NCBI GenBank assembly: GCA_963930655.1
Contig: OZ005621.1
Span: forward strand, 15,301,001 to 15,365,000
DNA: 64,000 nucleotides
Source: Myrica gale
Lineage: Eukaryota; Streptophyta; Magnoliopsida; Fagales; Myricaceae
Direction of reading: 5' to 3'
The position numbers and the translations under genes are program-made. The notes under the pieces are model-generated. The model was not told the DNA's origin. It saw only the letters and a list, made by a program, of their open reading frames with translations, and searched no databases. Of this stretch, positions 11,091 to 22,369 are shown one piece after another. Positions within the stretch are counted from its first letter, which is position 1; every line of letters starts with the position of its first letter.

Positions 11091-12879
11091 CTTTAGGCTG
11101 ATCGTTTTTTCTTTTCTTTTTATTTTCTGTTCTGTTGGGTTGGTATCTTTCTAGATTCTAGAATTTATAAATTATAAATTTCATCAACACGACCGTCCTT
11201 AGGAATTAGGCTGGATGGTGTCACGGTGATTTGACATAAGAATACCGGTGTTATATTTAATTTCCAATAATATTTGGGTCGTCAGTTTTATATTTTGCAA
11301 TTTTACTCTCATCTGAAAATTATCTTGGAGTTACTAAACCTATAATAACTAAGATATTCTATGCAGGGCAACTTTTTACCGCCACAATAAAATATTATTT
11401 TGTTGCGGCGAAAACTAGGAAAAATAAACGGGCGCGTCTCACCCGAACTGCAGCAAAGGGTGCGGAGCCGAGTCCAAAAAAAACGAACTGGTTTTATGCG
11501 AGTGGAAAAATCGCACACGGGATGTTTATCGAAACAGAAAAATGGTTCATGGGAGGAAGAGGCGGCCATGTGATATGAATACGTCTCTGCTATAATGACG
11601 TGACGGGACCCCGTTCCATGAATGCTACAGAGAGAGAGGGAGGTTGAGACCGTGAGATGATGATAAGTCTGTTTTTTAATTACGTGGGCGGAGTACGCAG
11701 CGCACGTGAGGTGCAGCAGTCACGTGCGCCCATCCCCTACCGTTCATCTGCCACACTGCCTGCCGGCTCGCGTGCGGTGGGGACCGCTCTCAAGGCCCTC
11801 ACTCCCTCAGAACTCAGACCCTCTCCACGCTTTCACGGTTTCACCTCCTCTTCCCCTTTCTTTTCTCTGTTCCCGTTTGTTGCTTAACGTCGTCAGTGTT
11901 CGTTTGCGGGTGTTCGAGTCCGTTTGAATAATTCTCCCAGTACGAAGAAAAAATAATTCTCCGAGTGAAATGTCTAAACTCTCCTTTGTCATTCTTTTGG
12001 GCACAATATCAGTGGCATCTTTTTTCAGTTCACCAGGAGGTGCCGTTCGGCAGGTGTTTGATAATGCGCTTCGCAAAAGTTCACAAATGAAGTCAGTAAA
12101 AACCCACAGAGAAAACATAAAAGGTTATGGAAAAAAAAATTAATATAAGATATATATATATATGCTCATAAAAAGAAAAGAAAACGAGATCAACCATAGA
12201 TATAAAAGGTGACAAGACTATCCACGATAAAGCCAGGGGGTGGGTTTGCATTGTGGATAGGATAAAATATCTTCAGGGATAAGTGGACATGCAGGCTTGT
12301 GTGAGTCAACCCAGGAACTTGAAACCCCTTCTTCTAGAGATAAAAATGTAAAAATCCGGAAAGTTAAAAATTAATACATGGTTTTATCTTAGATGAATAA
12401 AATATGATCAAATTTAATATTTAAAAAATACTTGACTGAATAGTTAATATAAATATTCATCAATCTGGAGAATGTCAGCAAAGTTAATGGCCTCAAGATT
12501 CAAATCTACCCCCAGATGGGTAGATTTTCACTTCCTTAAACAAGAAAAAGACAAATATTTATTTATTGTTTACCCTAATTAAATATAATTTTTTTAGAAA
12601 AAGAAACTTTAAATGGATTTGCCCTACTGGACAGTTATATTGATTCCTTTTATCTTTTTTTTTTTAGTTTTAGGGGATCTTCTGTTAAAGAGTTTTGTGA
12701 CGATTTTTTGTGTTTTGAGAATTTTTATATGATATTAATTTTATTGATATGCGTATTATAATTAATTTTATGTGATGTTAAAAATAATGTTTGATTGTAG
12801 AATCGTAAAGATTCAAATTTTTTTTTGAGGAATCCTTAATTTTCTCTATCTTAATCTGAGCAGCTATTCTGATTCCCCT
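11091..12879. other. Intergenic DNA, no recognisable gene
   Basis: There are two CACGTG-like sites near 11703 and 11721 and a GC-richer patch at 11690-11900, but no frame that matches a known family. A short TA repeat lies near 12152-12164. I see no supported gene. Confidence 0.45.
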
Positions 12880-13241
12880 GACTACCTACGCAGTGCCCCT
12901 ATTTTGGGCTTCCCGATCCTTCTCTCTCAACTCCCTGGTTTTTTCCCCTAAGCAGTGCCCCTACGGAGGAGGGGGGAGGTCCACCTCCTTCACCCCCTCC
13001 TCCTTTTTTCTTCTCCTTTCATCTCCACCATTTCTCTCTTCCCTGGGTTTCTCTCTGGTCCGGCTGTTGGTGGTGCGGTTGGGTGTTGTTTTGGTTTTCT
13101 CTTGCAGATGGTCTCCCGGCGGTTTTCGGTGCTTTACGTCTCCGTTGGACACGCACGCGCCGGATCTTTGGCATCAGCTCGTCGAGACCGTTGCAGCGCC
13201 GTTTCGCCGGCTGCGAGACGATGGCGCGTCTTCCCACACGC

Positions 13242-14447
13242 TGAAAGGATCCCCAGTGACCAGTTGGGCGGCAAAAGCCATGTGTTGGAGGATAGGTGCC
13301 GAGATGAGGCACCAAGGACACACATGGGCACTCATGACACGCCCACAGCGCGCGCAGCGACAGCACCACAGTCATGCCATGGCATCATCACGCGCGCGCG
13401 CAAGCTAGGCGCCCCAGCGACCCTGACAAGGCATGGCGCCTCACCAACGCCCATGCCTTGCATGCCAGCCAGCCGGCCAAAGACATGCCATGACAGCCCA
13501 TGGCCTCGCCCATGGCCTTGCCATGACACAGCGCAGCAGCAAGTCCTTGGCCACCAGCCAAGCCAAGCAGCAACAGCGAGCAAGCAGACAAACGAGTGTC
13601 ATGACACAGGATGGCCACCAGCAGCAGCCACCACCAGTGGCGGAGCACCACCACCCCTACCGGTACTTGGTGGGGAATGGAAGAGGAAGGTCCCAGAACC
13701 CGGAGGAGCATCACCACCCATGGTGGTGCAAGCGGCGGCGGCGCCACCGTGGATGGCGGCGGACGACGGCGAGATCCCAACAATCAGGGAGGTATCTTAG
13801 AGATTGCTTTCCTTAACTGTTGAGATTTAATAAATCATATCTTCTAGATTTAGGGATCCTTTCCTAAACTCTAGAAGATTCCTTTCCTTTATGTTCTTGT
13901 TATATTAGGCATGTAATATCAAATCTGCTTGATTCAAGGGATTTGATTTAGATTTGATTTGATGTTGATTTGATTTGATTGAGTCCATTAGGGTTTGTAA
14001 GCTCCTAAGGATGTCTATATAAACGTCCTTAGGAGCATTAGAGTCATTCATTCAGAAGAGTAGAGTCTTGGAGAGCCAGAGAGCTTTTGGGGTGGGATTT
14101 GGCCAAGCATAGGCAAGTATATGCTAAATCGGTTTCAAGGCTAATAACCTTGTTACTTGGGATTCATTCTAGGCTAATAACCTAGTTTGGGTACCCGTTC
14201 TTGGGCTAATTAACCCTTGATCGGGATTGTTCTTGTATCTTGTGGTTCTTGGGCTAATTAACCCTTGACCACGTTCTTCGTTCTTCAATAATATCAGTTC
14301 GAGGGTTCTCCATTTGTGTGTGTTAGATCCTATATTTCAGCTCGTGAGTTGCCAAGAACGGTTTAGGAGGATCGATTGGGGTGATCGTGTTCGAATCACG
14401 TGGAGGAGTTGGCGTTGTTATGGCGGCCTAGACCGGGGTCCCTAACA
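13242..14447 (+). mobile_element. Solo LTR, gypsy-like family shared with 45060-49012
   Basis: The LTR begins TGAAAGGATC and ends CCTAACA, with the perfect 5-bp duplication CACGC on both sides (13237-13241 and 14448-14452). It is the reverse-complement relative of the LTRs at 47855-49012 and 45060-45792. It holds a TATA box at 14016-14023. With no internal region it is best explained by recombination between two LTRs of a once-complete element. Confidence 0.93.
14001..14036 (+). promoter_or_regulatory. LTR core promoter: TATA box in hairpin loop
   Basis: GCTCCTAAGGA (14001-14011) and TCCTTAGGAGC (14026-14036) are perfect 11-bp inverted copies. The 14-base loop holds TATATAAA (14016-14023). 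The related LTR keeps the same arrangement at 48281-48316. As the only TATA in a proper position in the LTR it is the likely transcription promoter. Confidence 0.7.
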
Positions 14448-14667
14448 CACGCGCCCCACGCGCGGCGCGTGGATCTGACGCGTCGCCGCTTGTAGCCGCG
14501 CGTGCGGCCTCTTCCGCCACCCAATCTATGTTTTTATTTCCATATTTGGCCTCTCTGGGTCCTTGTGCATCCTTTGGGTCGTGGATCTCACCCTCCAGCC
14601 ACCAAGCGCCGCCGCCGCCGCGTCTCTGGCCAGAGCTTTCCCGGCTCTCCCCGGGATCGCCAATAAA

Positions 14668-14820
14668 CCCGTTTGGGTATGCCCCTTTGTTTCGGGCTTC
14701 TGTGCTGCTCTGTTGTCGCCCGTTTGGGCCCGCCCATCTGTTTAGGGCTTGTGCTTTGTTGTGTTTTCGCCCGTTTGGGCATGCCCCTCTGTTTCGGGCT
14801 TGTTGTTGGTTTTGGTCCGT
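14668..14820 (+). repeat. Three copies of a 51-bp repeat
   Basis: CCCGTTTGGG begins at 14668, 14719 and 14770, an exact 51-bp period, and each copy continues with a 'gcccc.tctgtttcgggctt' block. The period is a multiple of three, but the surrounding frame is not a recognisable protein. Confidence 0.8.
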
Positions 14821-15139
14821 CGTCGTCTGTCCGCCCCTTCCGTGGGCTTATCCGAGCCCTTGTGGCTTTTTTCCGACCCTTTGTTGGGTCTCGCTATGCG
14901 TCCTTTGTGGCACTTTACCGGCTTGTCCAGGTCCTAGTAGCTTTGCCTACTATGTTCGGCCATCACTCCCTCTGCCCTGCATGGAGTATATAGTGGCTCC
15001 TCTGATCCGTCAGAGGATCTTGCTGGTTTTCTCTGTCCCGTCCGTCCTGTTGTCTTTGTGTTCGTCTTGTTTTTTTTCCGTTCTGTGTTCTAGTTTTTAA
15101 TCTATTGGTTCTTTTTTCGAAAAAAAAAAGACTACCTAC

Positions 15140-16451
15140 CATATAGCCTCTACGACAAATTTTTTCGGTGTTCATCTGCAATATTTATGTGGTTGGGGGC
15201 AGTTTTGGAAGACGGGGTGGGGGGGGGGGAGGAGAGTATGGGCCAGGAATGGCGTTTCATATGATAAGACCAACAGTATATGCTGGAAGCCTGGAAGTCT
15301 AGGCGGTGCGGCCTCTCGCTTTCTCGTGACGGTGTCACGTGGGGGTGGGAGTGAGACCCACAGCGTACCCGTCAAAAAAGAAGAGAAAAAAAGGGCGAGG
15401 AACAGTAAGTGGGGGCACGTGCTCTCCCAAGTGACCTGTCTCTTACGGGTCATTGAAATCTGAAAGCGAGAGAGAGGGGAGGTGTTGTGGAGTGGGGGTG
15501 TTGGGTTCTTTCCGCTGATGTGGTAAGACTCACGTGCTGTCCTGGGGTGCACTTTTTGCTGGTCCAAGCAGTTGAGACGTGGCCCCACTCGTAGCACGAC
15601 AGGTGTGCCCATCTACTGTGGCAGCCCAGATTCGGAAACAAGCTCCCCAGTCCCCCCCGTACCGTATTGATTAAGGCTTCATTTTGTGAGCACACCGTGG
15701 GTCCCCATGGCTTGTACCCACCTGGTCCATTGGCATATGTTCCTAGTTTTCACTTTTTAATGCCTTGGGCTGCGAGTTGGGCTCGTAGTTGGGCAGGAGC
15801 TACTCCGGTTTCGGCCATCGTTAATAGTTTAGGCATTCGTGAGAAGTAGTGGTGGCTTGTAGTAGGCTGAAAGGCCAACTGCTTGGAGCCTGGAGGTTTT
15901 ATTATTATTATTTTCTTGGCTTGGAGCCTGGAGGTTATTAGTGCTAGATTGCTTCATTTGCAGGAAGGTCGAAGAAAAGTATGGAGAGAATGGAAGACTT
16001 TTTGCTTGCTTATTTGACATGAATGTCTCTGTCAGCCGGTGCTTAGTCTTTGCTATTGTTATTAACTCTTATGACTGACCCTGGGGAAAAATAATCGATA
16101 GCCACTACCGACAGTGTTGTAGCATCCCAGGGGATGCCCTAGTAAAAAGTTGGCCACATATATTAATCACGTTCAACTTATGGCTGGACAGGGCATTATG
16201 TTCTTTGACAAAGTGTGTTTACTGTTGAGGAAAAGATTAAAGAAGGTCGCAGATTCTGCAATAACCATTCCAATACCAAAATGATGTCAAATTAGTGGGT
16301 TTCTTTCTTTCTTTCTCTCGGTACATCATTCCCTTGGCAACGAAATGCTGTCAGACACTAAAACAAGCACATTTAGGTTAGGTAGTAGATGTTCCACTCT
16401 GGTAATCAGCTTTAGGGTTTAAAAACTTTGCATCCTGAAATACAATTTTAA
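15140..16451. other. Intergenic DNA, no recognisable gene
   Basis: The stretch contains a G-run near 15220, several CACGTG sites (near 15327, 15416 and 15532) and a short direct repeat GCTTGGAGCCTGGAGGTT (near 15881 and 15917). No coding family is recognisable. Confidence 0.45.
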
Positions 16452-16460
16452 CAGATTTTA

Positions 16461-16970
16461 GGAGAAAAGTCATTGTTCGACCAATAAGTTTGCATCAATT
16501 GCATTTCACTCTCCCTAATTTTAAAAATTGTGATTTAAGTCCTATAAGTATGAAACATTTGCAATGTTCATCCATAGTCAAAATTTTCGTTATAATTGAA
16601 GGAATTCGGCATTAAAATGACCAAAATAACCCTCTAAAAAAATTACTAAAAATATTTAAAATTCATTAAAAATAAAAAATGATACTAAAAAATGCAGTAT
16701 TTTTTAAATAAAACTATTGAAACTTTATTTCAATCATCTATATATATTTTTTAAATTTATTTATCCAATATTTATTTATTTTTTGTAAATTATATTTGAG
16801 GGCATTTCGATCATTTTAATGCAGAATTCTGTCAAGTTTAACGGAAATTTTGACTGTGGACGAACATTGCAAATGTTTCATACTTATAGGACGTAAATCA
16901 CAGTTTTCAAAGTTAGGGAAAATGAAATGCAATTGGCGCAAACTTATGAGGTGAACAATGACTTTTCCCC
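16461..16970. mobile_element. MULE-type MITE with 9-bp target duplication
   Basis: GGAGAAAAGTCATTGTTC at the left matches the reverse complement of the right end, GGGGAAAAGTCATTGTTC, and the similarity of the two arms continues for roughly 160 bases. CAGATTTTA is present directly outside both ends (16452-16460 and 16971-16979), a perfect 9-bp duplication. Long terminal repeats with 9-bp duplications mark Mutator-like elements. The 510-bp element has an AT-rich centre and no coding sequence. Confidence 0.92.
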
Positions 16971-17344
16971 CAGATTTTATTATTTCTTAATCACTTGCGG
17001 ACGCTATGCATCAGCCAGTTAACCATTAAGTCAATTTGATCAAAAGAGCGTACTTAATGACATGTGATTTTTTTGACAAATGTAATGACTATTAATTCAA
17101 GGGTAAAGATTTCGGCAAATCAGCAACATCTATCACTCACATATTTCAATTTCAAGTTTTAAAAATGGTAAATACAATGGTGCTCAATAATTGAATATGA
17201 AGGCGAAAAGTGAGCATATGTCAAAAATTTCACTATAATCAATAGTTAAAAGGGTACAGTCATACAATTAAAAATACTTAATTTTAAGATTAAATTACTC
17301 AAATAATATTGCAATCTTAAAAGAACCTTCTGCATTTCAAGAAA

Positions 17345-18434
17345 CTCTTCCAACTCTAAAGTAAGCAATCTCAAATTTATTTTGTCTTGGACTTGCCACA
17401 TCTACATTTCTTATGCCAAAAAGTTGGAGGGCAGGTACTTAAGCCGGAGAGATGTTTTCAAGTTCCCCCAACCCTCCGATTTCTGTCCTCTCTGCAACTC
17501 AAATTTGGAGACTGTCCACCATTTGTTCCTTGAATGCAGCATTGCAAGAATCATATGGAGATTGAGCCCATGGCCTGTAAATATCCAGACACTTACAAAT
17601 GGGTCCATTGTGAACTGGATTAAAATTTAAAATGCTTATTCAAATGAAGCATCTGAACCCGATTCCCCCAAAAGAACGACACCATTTTGTTCTGTTTGTA
17701 GCAATAACAATGGACAGTGGACTTACCCGTGTAAGGTAATCCATGGTAACATGCTCCCAAGCCCAGATTTTATTGCCAACCAAGTACATACATTAGCTGA
17801 AGGACACCTCCAGGTTTGGGAGAAATCTCACCAGTCACCTATGGTCACATGGTAGCCCATAAAGAGGGATTCCTGAAGTGGAATTTTGACGCAGCATTGG
17901 GCCTACATTCGCTGTTGCAGCTGCAAGTTGCAGCTGCAAGTTGCCATAATGACAAAGGGAATCTAATCTATGAATGCTGGGTAATCCTCTCCCTGTTATT
18001 TCTCCAATTGTAAGGAGAAGCCTTTGCAGCCCTGCTGATCCTATCCAAGGCTACATCCCTCAAGCAGGAGAATATCATCCTAGAAGAAGATTCCGTGTGG
18101 TAAAAACTGCTCTAAAAACCTCTAATCTCAGTGGACTGGAGAATCACTAGCATCATCCGGGAAGTTCCTCTCCACTTTTACTCATTGGGAGATTAGTAAA
18201 TTTCATCGTAGTGCGAATCATCTTCCGCATGAACTTGCAAGGAAGATTGATTAACAGTCTACTGCGGCATCCCTTGTAAAGAAGAATTGTGTGACTGTCC
18301 CTAGCATTCGCCAAGAGAAGGACCCCACCATAAATTTGGTGGGCCTCTCTCTCCGCTCTATTTTTTTTTTGTTTCTGCGTCTCTCTCTCTCGGCTCTAAA
18401 TGTAACATTGTAGTTGATGTTTGCTTAAAAAAAA
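17345..18434 (+). pseudogene. LINE 3' fragment: zf-RVT, RNase H, poly-A
   Basis: The plus strand carries the zinc-binding motif FCPLCNSNLETVHHLFLEC at about 17490-17540. A decayed RNase H-like domain follows (KWNFDAALG near 17880, then GEAFAALLILSKA and IILEEDS near 18020-18095). The fragment ends in A-rich DNA at 18427-18434 after a non-coding 3' tail. Several stops and frameshifts are present. The start lacks the polymerase domain, so this is a 5'-truncated LINE, the commonest form after incomplete reverse transcription. A MITE later inserted into its poly-A tail. Confidence 0.85.
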
Positions 18435-18859
18435 GGGAAATTCACTTTTTAGTCCCTAGGTTTTGGGTACTTTTTCATTTTAGTCCTTCAATTTTAACTT
18501 TCAAATTTTTAGTCCTTGAGTTTTCATTGTTTTAAAAAATGGTCCTTCCGTCAGTCTACCGTCCATATACTTAACGGAGCTCTCTGACACGTCAGCAATT
18601 TTTACCCGATCGACCGCTACATGAAGAGGTCGACCGCTTCATATAGCGGTCGACCGCTTCATGTAGCGGTCGACCGCTCACTTTCTACACATATATCCGG
18701 TCGACCTCTTCATGTGCCGTTAAACATATGGACGGCAGACTGACAGAAGGACCATTTTGTCAAACAATGAAAACTCAAGGACTAAAAATTTGAAAGTTGA
18801 AACTGAATGACTAAAATGAAAAAGTGCCCAAAACCTAAGGACTAAAATGCCAATTTCCC
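18435..18859. mobile_element. MULE-type MITE inserted in a LINE poly-A tail
   Basis: The left arm starts GGGAAATTCACTTTTTAGTC; the reverse complement of the right arm starts GGGAAATTGGCATTTTAGTC. Similarity of the arms runs for about 140 bases through AAAATGGTCCTTC. TAAAAAAAA flanks both ends (18426-18434 and 18860-18868), a perfect 9-bp duplication. The centre is a palindromic 20-bp repeat array (18608-18677). No coding sequence. The rearranged remnant at 6458 shares the arm sequence. Confidence 0.9.
18608..18677. repeat. 20-bp tandem repeat with palindromic GGTCGACC core
   Basis: The block (G)GTCGACCGC recurs at 18608 (as GATCGACCGC), 18628, 18648 and 18668, exactly 20 bases apart. GCGGTCGACCGC is a perfect 12-bp palindrome at 18646-18657 and 18666-18677. 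An additional GGTCGACC lies at 18699. It forms the core of the MITE. Confidence 0.9.
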
Positions 18860-18868
18860 TAAAAAAAA

Positions 18869-20452
18869 CACTAGTAAATTTGAAAACAGATTGGGTGCAA
18901 AGAGAGGGTTGGGATTAAAAAAAAATGATCCAACGTCCAGAAAAAATGGCTACCTCATTTTAATGAAGTGAGAGGAAACAAAAATAGCTCAAAGTTCGGC
19001 TTAGCTTATCTAAGCCACTTTTTTTTTTTTTAAAGAAACTGTTTTATCTACGAGTTTTCATCAACACACTGTAAAAAGGATTCTCTAAAAATTATTATTC
19101 TAGATAATTGTTATTTAAGTGTCACATGTTTATATTTATTAATTTAGGTAATATGTTGTGACATAAGATGTTACACAGATATTATTAAGAGACATTGTAG
19201 GAAAGTCATGCTACAATATCACTTTCCTTCAAAGGCGGGGGCTATCAAAACTCAAAAAACCTTACGATGATTGTGAGGTTAGAAAAGAAAGAGACAAAAC
19301 ATTTGAGTTGCTATTGTGGAATTCTTGAGACTGTGAAATCGACAAGAACTTAAAGATTATTAAAGAATTATCGGAAAACAAAGAGAATTGGTAAGTTAAT
19401 TTTTCACCGTTGTAACTTTCACACACCTCCCTACATTTTCTTCTTTCCCCCTTATTTTTCTATACGTTTCTCTAGTCCCTCTAAGTTTAAGCCGTTCTCT
19501 CCCCTAATTCAAACTATTGTATTTTACTAGGAACAGAATGTATTTTCATAGTTTCAAATTTAGATGTGATAAAATTCAAAAGTGATGTAAGACCCGTTTC
19601 TTATAGTCTCATCATTCTTTTTGGATTTTTTGTTCCAAAATCTAAAATCAAATTACAAGGTTCTAAAATTATTTTTCTCAATCAGCAACTTCAATACTTT
19701 TCTCAAACTCTACCAACTTTTTCACAAACTCCAATAATTTTTCACAAAATTCAATATCTTTTTTATAAATCTCAACAATTTTTTTACCTATCCCAAGAGA
19801 ATTTACACTATCTTCAATTCTCATCCAATTGTTAGAAATATTTATGATTAGAAAAAAATTATAAAAGAAAAACATTAATTGATTCAAAATCTCATTTGCC
19901 ATCGAAATGCAAGAAATTAACAATAATAAATAAATTGTAAAATAAACATTTATCGGACTCCAACAACTTTTTCACCAGCTGCAACAAGTTTTTATAAAAT
20001 CCAATATCTTTTTATAACTTCTGACCATTTTTTTATCAACCAACAGAATCTACACTATCTCTAATAACAAAAATTTTAATAGAACTTTTTTTGCCCATCC
20101 AAACTCAAGATAAAAAAATTATGAGAGAAATACACTATTTGATTCAAAAACCCATTGACATTTTAACTATTCTCATTTCAAAACTAAAATACTTTGATCA
20201 CAAGTTAAAAATAATTTCTTACTCTCTTTTTCACTATAACTTTTTTTTTCCCATCAAAATCAATAGGTAAAAAAATTTTGTGAGAGAAATACACTATTTA
20301 ATTCAAAACCTTTTGACCCCCTACATGCATATTAACTATATACTCTATGTTCAATTAAATAGGTCCAACAACAAGTAAGTCCACTTTTTATACTTTATAA
20401 CCTCCCAATTATAGTCATATGTTAGATTTTTCAACAGGTGCACGCATTAAGG
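18869..20452. other. Intergenic, with a dispersed repeat at 19601-19770
   Basis: The segment from TTATAGTCTCATCATTC at 19601 to about 19770 recurs beside the LINE at 38397-38575. Within 19660-20130 the phrases 'caactttttcac', 'ccaatatctttttata' and 'cagaat.tacactatct' repeat loosely, so the block is internally repetitive. No gene was recognised. The CACTA element inserted at the right edge. Confidence 0.5.
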
Positions 20453-20540
20453 CACTATAAGAAATTATGGTTTAGATGACAAAATTTTGGGTGTCAAACC
20501 AAATTTTGTCACCTAAAGTCAATTTTCCATGACAAAATAT
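20453..20540 (+). repeat. CACTA left terminus with foldback motif
   Basis: The terminus CACTATAAGAAA is followed by GATGACAAAATTTTGGGTG and CAAATTTTGTCACC, which can fold back on each other imperfectly. The same TGACAAA/TTTGTCACC logic is present at the opposite end. Confidence 0.75.
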
Positions 20541-20559
20541 TAATTTCGTCACCCAAAAC

Positions 20560-21555
20560 CATTCAGGAACTCCAAATCCGTCCGGACCTAGTACAACCCC
20601 GTTCGGACGTATTGCTGGTTTGACGACATATACGTGTCGCGAATGAGTGAAGAAAAAAACCGTCACAAAAAAACATAACGTCCGGACTCTCAAGATACCC
20701 GTTCGGACTCGATGCAGGGTGACAAATTCCACATCGTTGTAACTGAGTGACAATTAGAATCGTCACAATTTTACACACCCGTCCGGTCTCCGTTGATACA
20801 CAGTCCGAACGGACATTACCTAACGAATAGTAATCGTCAGGCTAAAGTGACAAATTAAAAATCATCAGGAATACTCAATTCAGTCCGGACGTTATAAACC
20901 ACGTTCCCACGGAAAAAATACCTAAGTCCGGACGGTACAAAAAAAGGTCCGCACAATTATAAATGCATCTTCCGCGAATCGTGTGCTTCCATGTTGCAAG
21001 AATTCAGACACGTGACATCGATACAGTCCGGACAAAGAAAGAGCGTGCGGAAAGTATAAGTTCTAGAACCATTTCGAATCGGGCATATTTAATGACGTTA
21101 AATTTGATAGGGCCACGTGTCAGTATAACCATTGAAACCCGTCCGAACGCTAGTTTTACACGTCCAGACGGTTACTCGCCACATTAAACCGACAGAATTT
21201 GTCAAAATCTCAAACTTTTTTCTCGGTTTTCACTCTTCATTCTAGATTTCTCAAAGAACTTCAGGTAATACGTTTGTTATGTTGTTTTTATTTATGTATT
21301 TCGATTAAATAACGTCGATTGTTAGATTTTTTTAGTTTGTTATGGTGTCTAATTTTATGAAATTAGTCTGTTTGGGTAGTGTTCGTTGAATCACGTTCAG
21401 ACGTATCTTCACGACGTCCGGACTTGTTGTCAACCGTCAGGACAATTATGGTACGTGCAGACGTCTTTTATTATGTCCGGACGTCCTAAAATTTAAACGA
21501 CGCAGTTTGACTGTCGTGCGAACTGTTTATGCTCATGTTCGGACGGTTTTGCTAG
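20560..21555 (+). promoter_or_regulatory. Octamer cluster and leader of CACTA unit 1
   Basis: Exact GTCCGGAC occurs at 20580, 20680, 20883, 20926, 21026, 21416 and 21475, with many one-base variants (GTTCGGAC, GTCCGAAC, GTCCAGAC) between. A motif-free leader at about 21190-21264 ends AACTTCAG followed by GTAATACG, a plausible untranslated exon and splice donor. A second small motif group (21395-21545) then precedes the coding region. In known CACTA elements subterminal repeats bind the element's own DNA-binding protein; here they probably also sit at the promoter (inference). Confidence 0.6.
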
Positions 21556-21562
21556 GTTGACC

Positions 21563-21958
21563 ATGAAACACTCTGGAAGAAGTATCACCAATGTCGGGGG
21601 ACAGACAGAGCGACCAGCTTGGGCAGATGCGTATTTAGCGGAGTTAAACGAGAGTATTCGGGCGATCATGCAGCCGACGCATTCATTGTGCATGGAGCTA
21701 CAATGCCATTTGACCGGTCTGGAGACGAAACTTGCTCTGACGGATAGCGCTATAACGAAATAGTTTAATATTATGCAGAGGGAACTAATAAGGATGAGAG
21801 AACAATTGTCTCAATTGTCCCAGTCTGTCTATACCATTCCGGTACAGCTGCAGACACTCGTCAGACGGGTGGATAATATGGTGGAGTATTTGGCGCATGT
21901 TCGTGATGCCCTCGGACAAGATTTGGACGAGCCAGTCGCAACTCGTAATTTGAACTAG
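21563..21958 (+). pseudogene. CACTA unit 1: short coiled-coil protein
   Basis: An ATG at 21563 opens about 131 codons with one in-frame TAG near 21760. The protein contains RPAWADAYLAELNESIRAIM and then long stretches of hydrophobic heptads (LIRMREQLSQLSQSV, LQTLVRRVDNMVEYL) predicted to be coiled coil. It aligns with the C-terminal tail of the unit 2 protein (RPSWMEDMMTQLSQWMQSVL, then RVVQIEEHLRQV), so the two are duplicates; unit 1 lacks the large N-terminal domain. An acidic end (DLDEP) is shared. Function unknown; a role in multimerising a motif-binding protein is possible. Confidence 0.6.
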
Positions 21959-22369
21959 TCTTCTGTTTCTGCTTTAAACTTAGTTATTTATTTATCGTTT
22001 TAATGGACCGTTTGTAGCTTGTAATAGACCTTACGATTGTTGTTTTTTATTTCGTTTTGAATTATTTTTTATATTTTATATTAATTATATCTTTTTCTGT
22101 AAATTAAATTTATTACATTTAAACGGATATTAAATAAGTAGTTACAATTAAATTGATTATTAGTTATAATTGATATTTAATATAAAAATATAAATAATTA
22201 TATATACTTTTTATGTATTTAAAATAAAGAAATTAAGTTAAGTATTTGTACCAAATTATATTTAGTTGAATGAAATAAATTAAATTATTTATTTAAATTA
22301 AATCATTTAAATAAATTAGGTTTGGTGAAATAAATTAAATTGTGTTAATTTAATTGTGAAATAAATCTG
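21959..22369. other. AT-rich tail of CACTA unit 1
   Basis: This is strongly AT-rich, free of the octamer motif and without coding potential. It fits a 3' untranslated/terminator zone before the next octamer cluster. Confidence 0.5.

Larger units (their letters stand above)
12890..15129 (+). mobile_element. Poly-A retroposon, split by a solo LTR
   Basis: GACTACCTAC occurs immediately before the start (12880-12889) and immediately after an A-run (15130-15139), a perfect 10-bp target duplication with a poly-A tail at 15120-15129. This is the signature of LINE-machinery insertion. Without the nested LTR (13242-14447 plus its duplicated 5 bp) the insert is about 1.0 kb, GC-rich and pyrimidine-rich. 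No reverse transcriptase is present and no convincing protein was found, so it is a non-autonomous or strongly truncated retroposon, or a processed transcript. Confidence 0.75.

Noticed and set aside
12893-13823. Several long overlapping open frames on both strands
   Set aside because: They cross the boundary between the retroposon and the solo LTR and have no family resemblance; open only because of high GC content.
14528-15100. 190-codon Pro/Cys/Leu-rich frame as a protein gene
   Set aside because: It is built on a 51-bp non-coding repeat and lies in the 3' part of a poly-A retroposon; no known domain.
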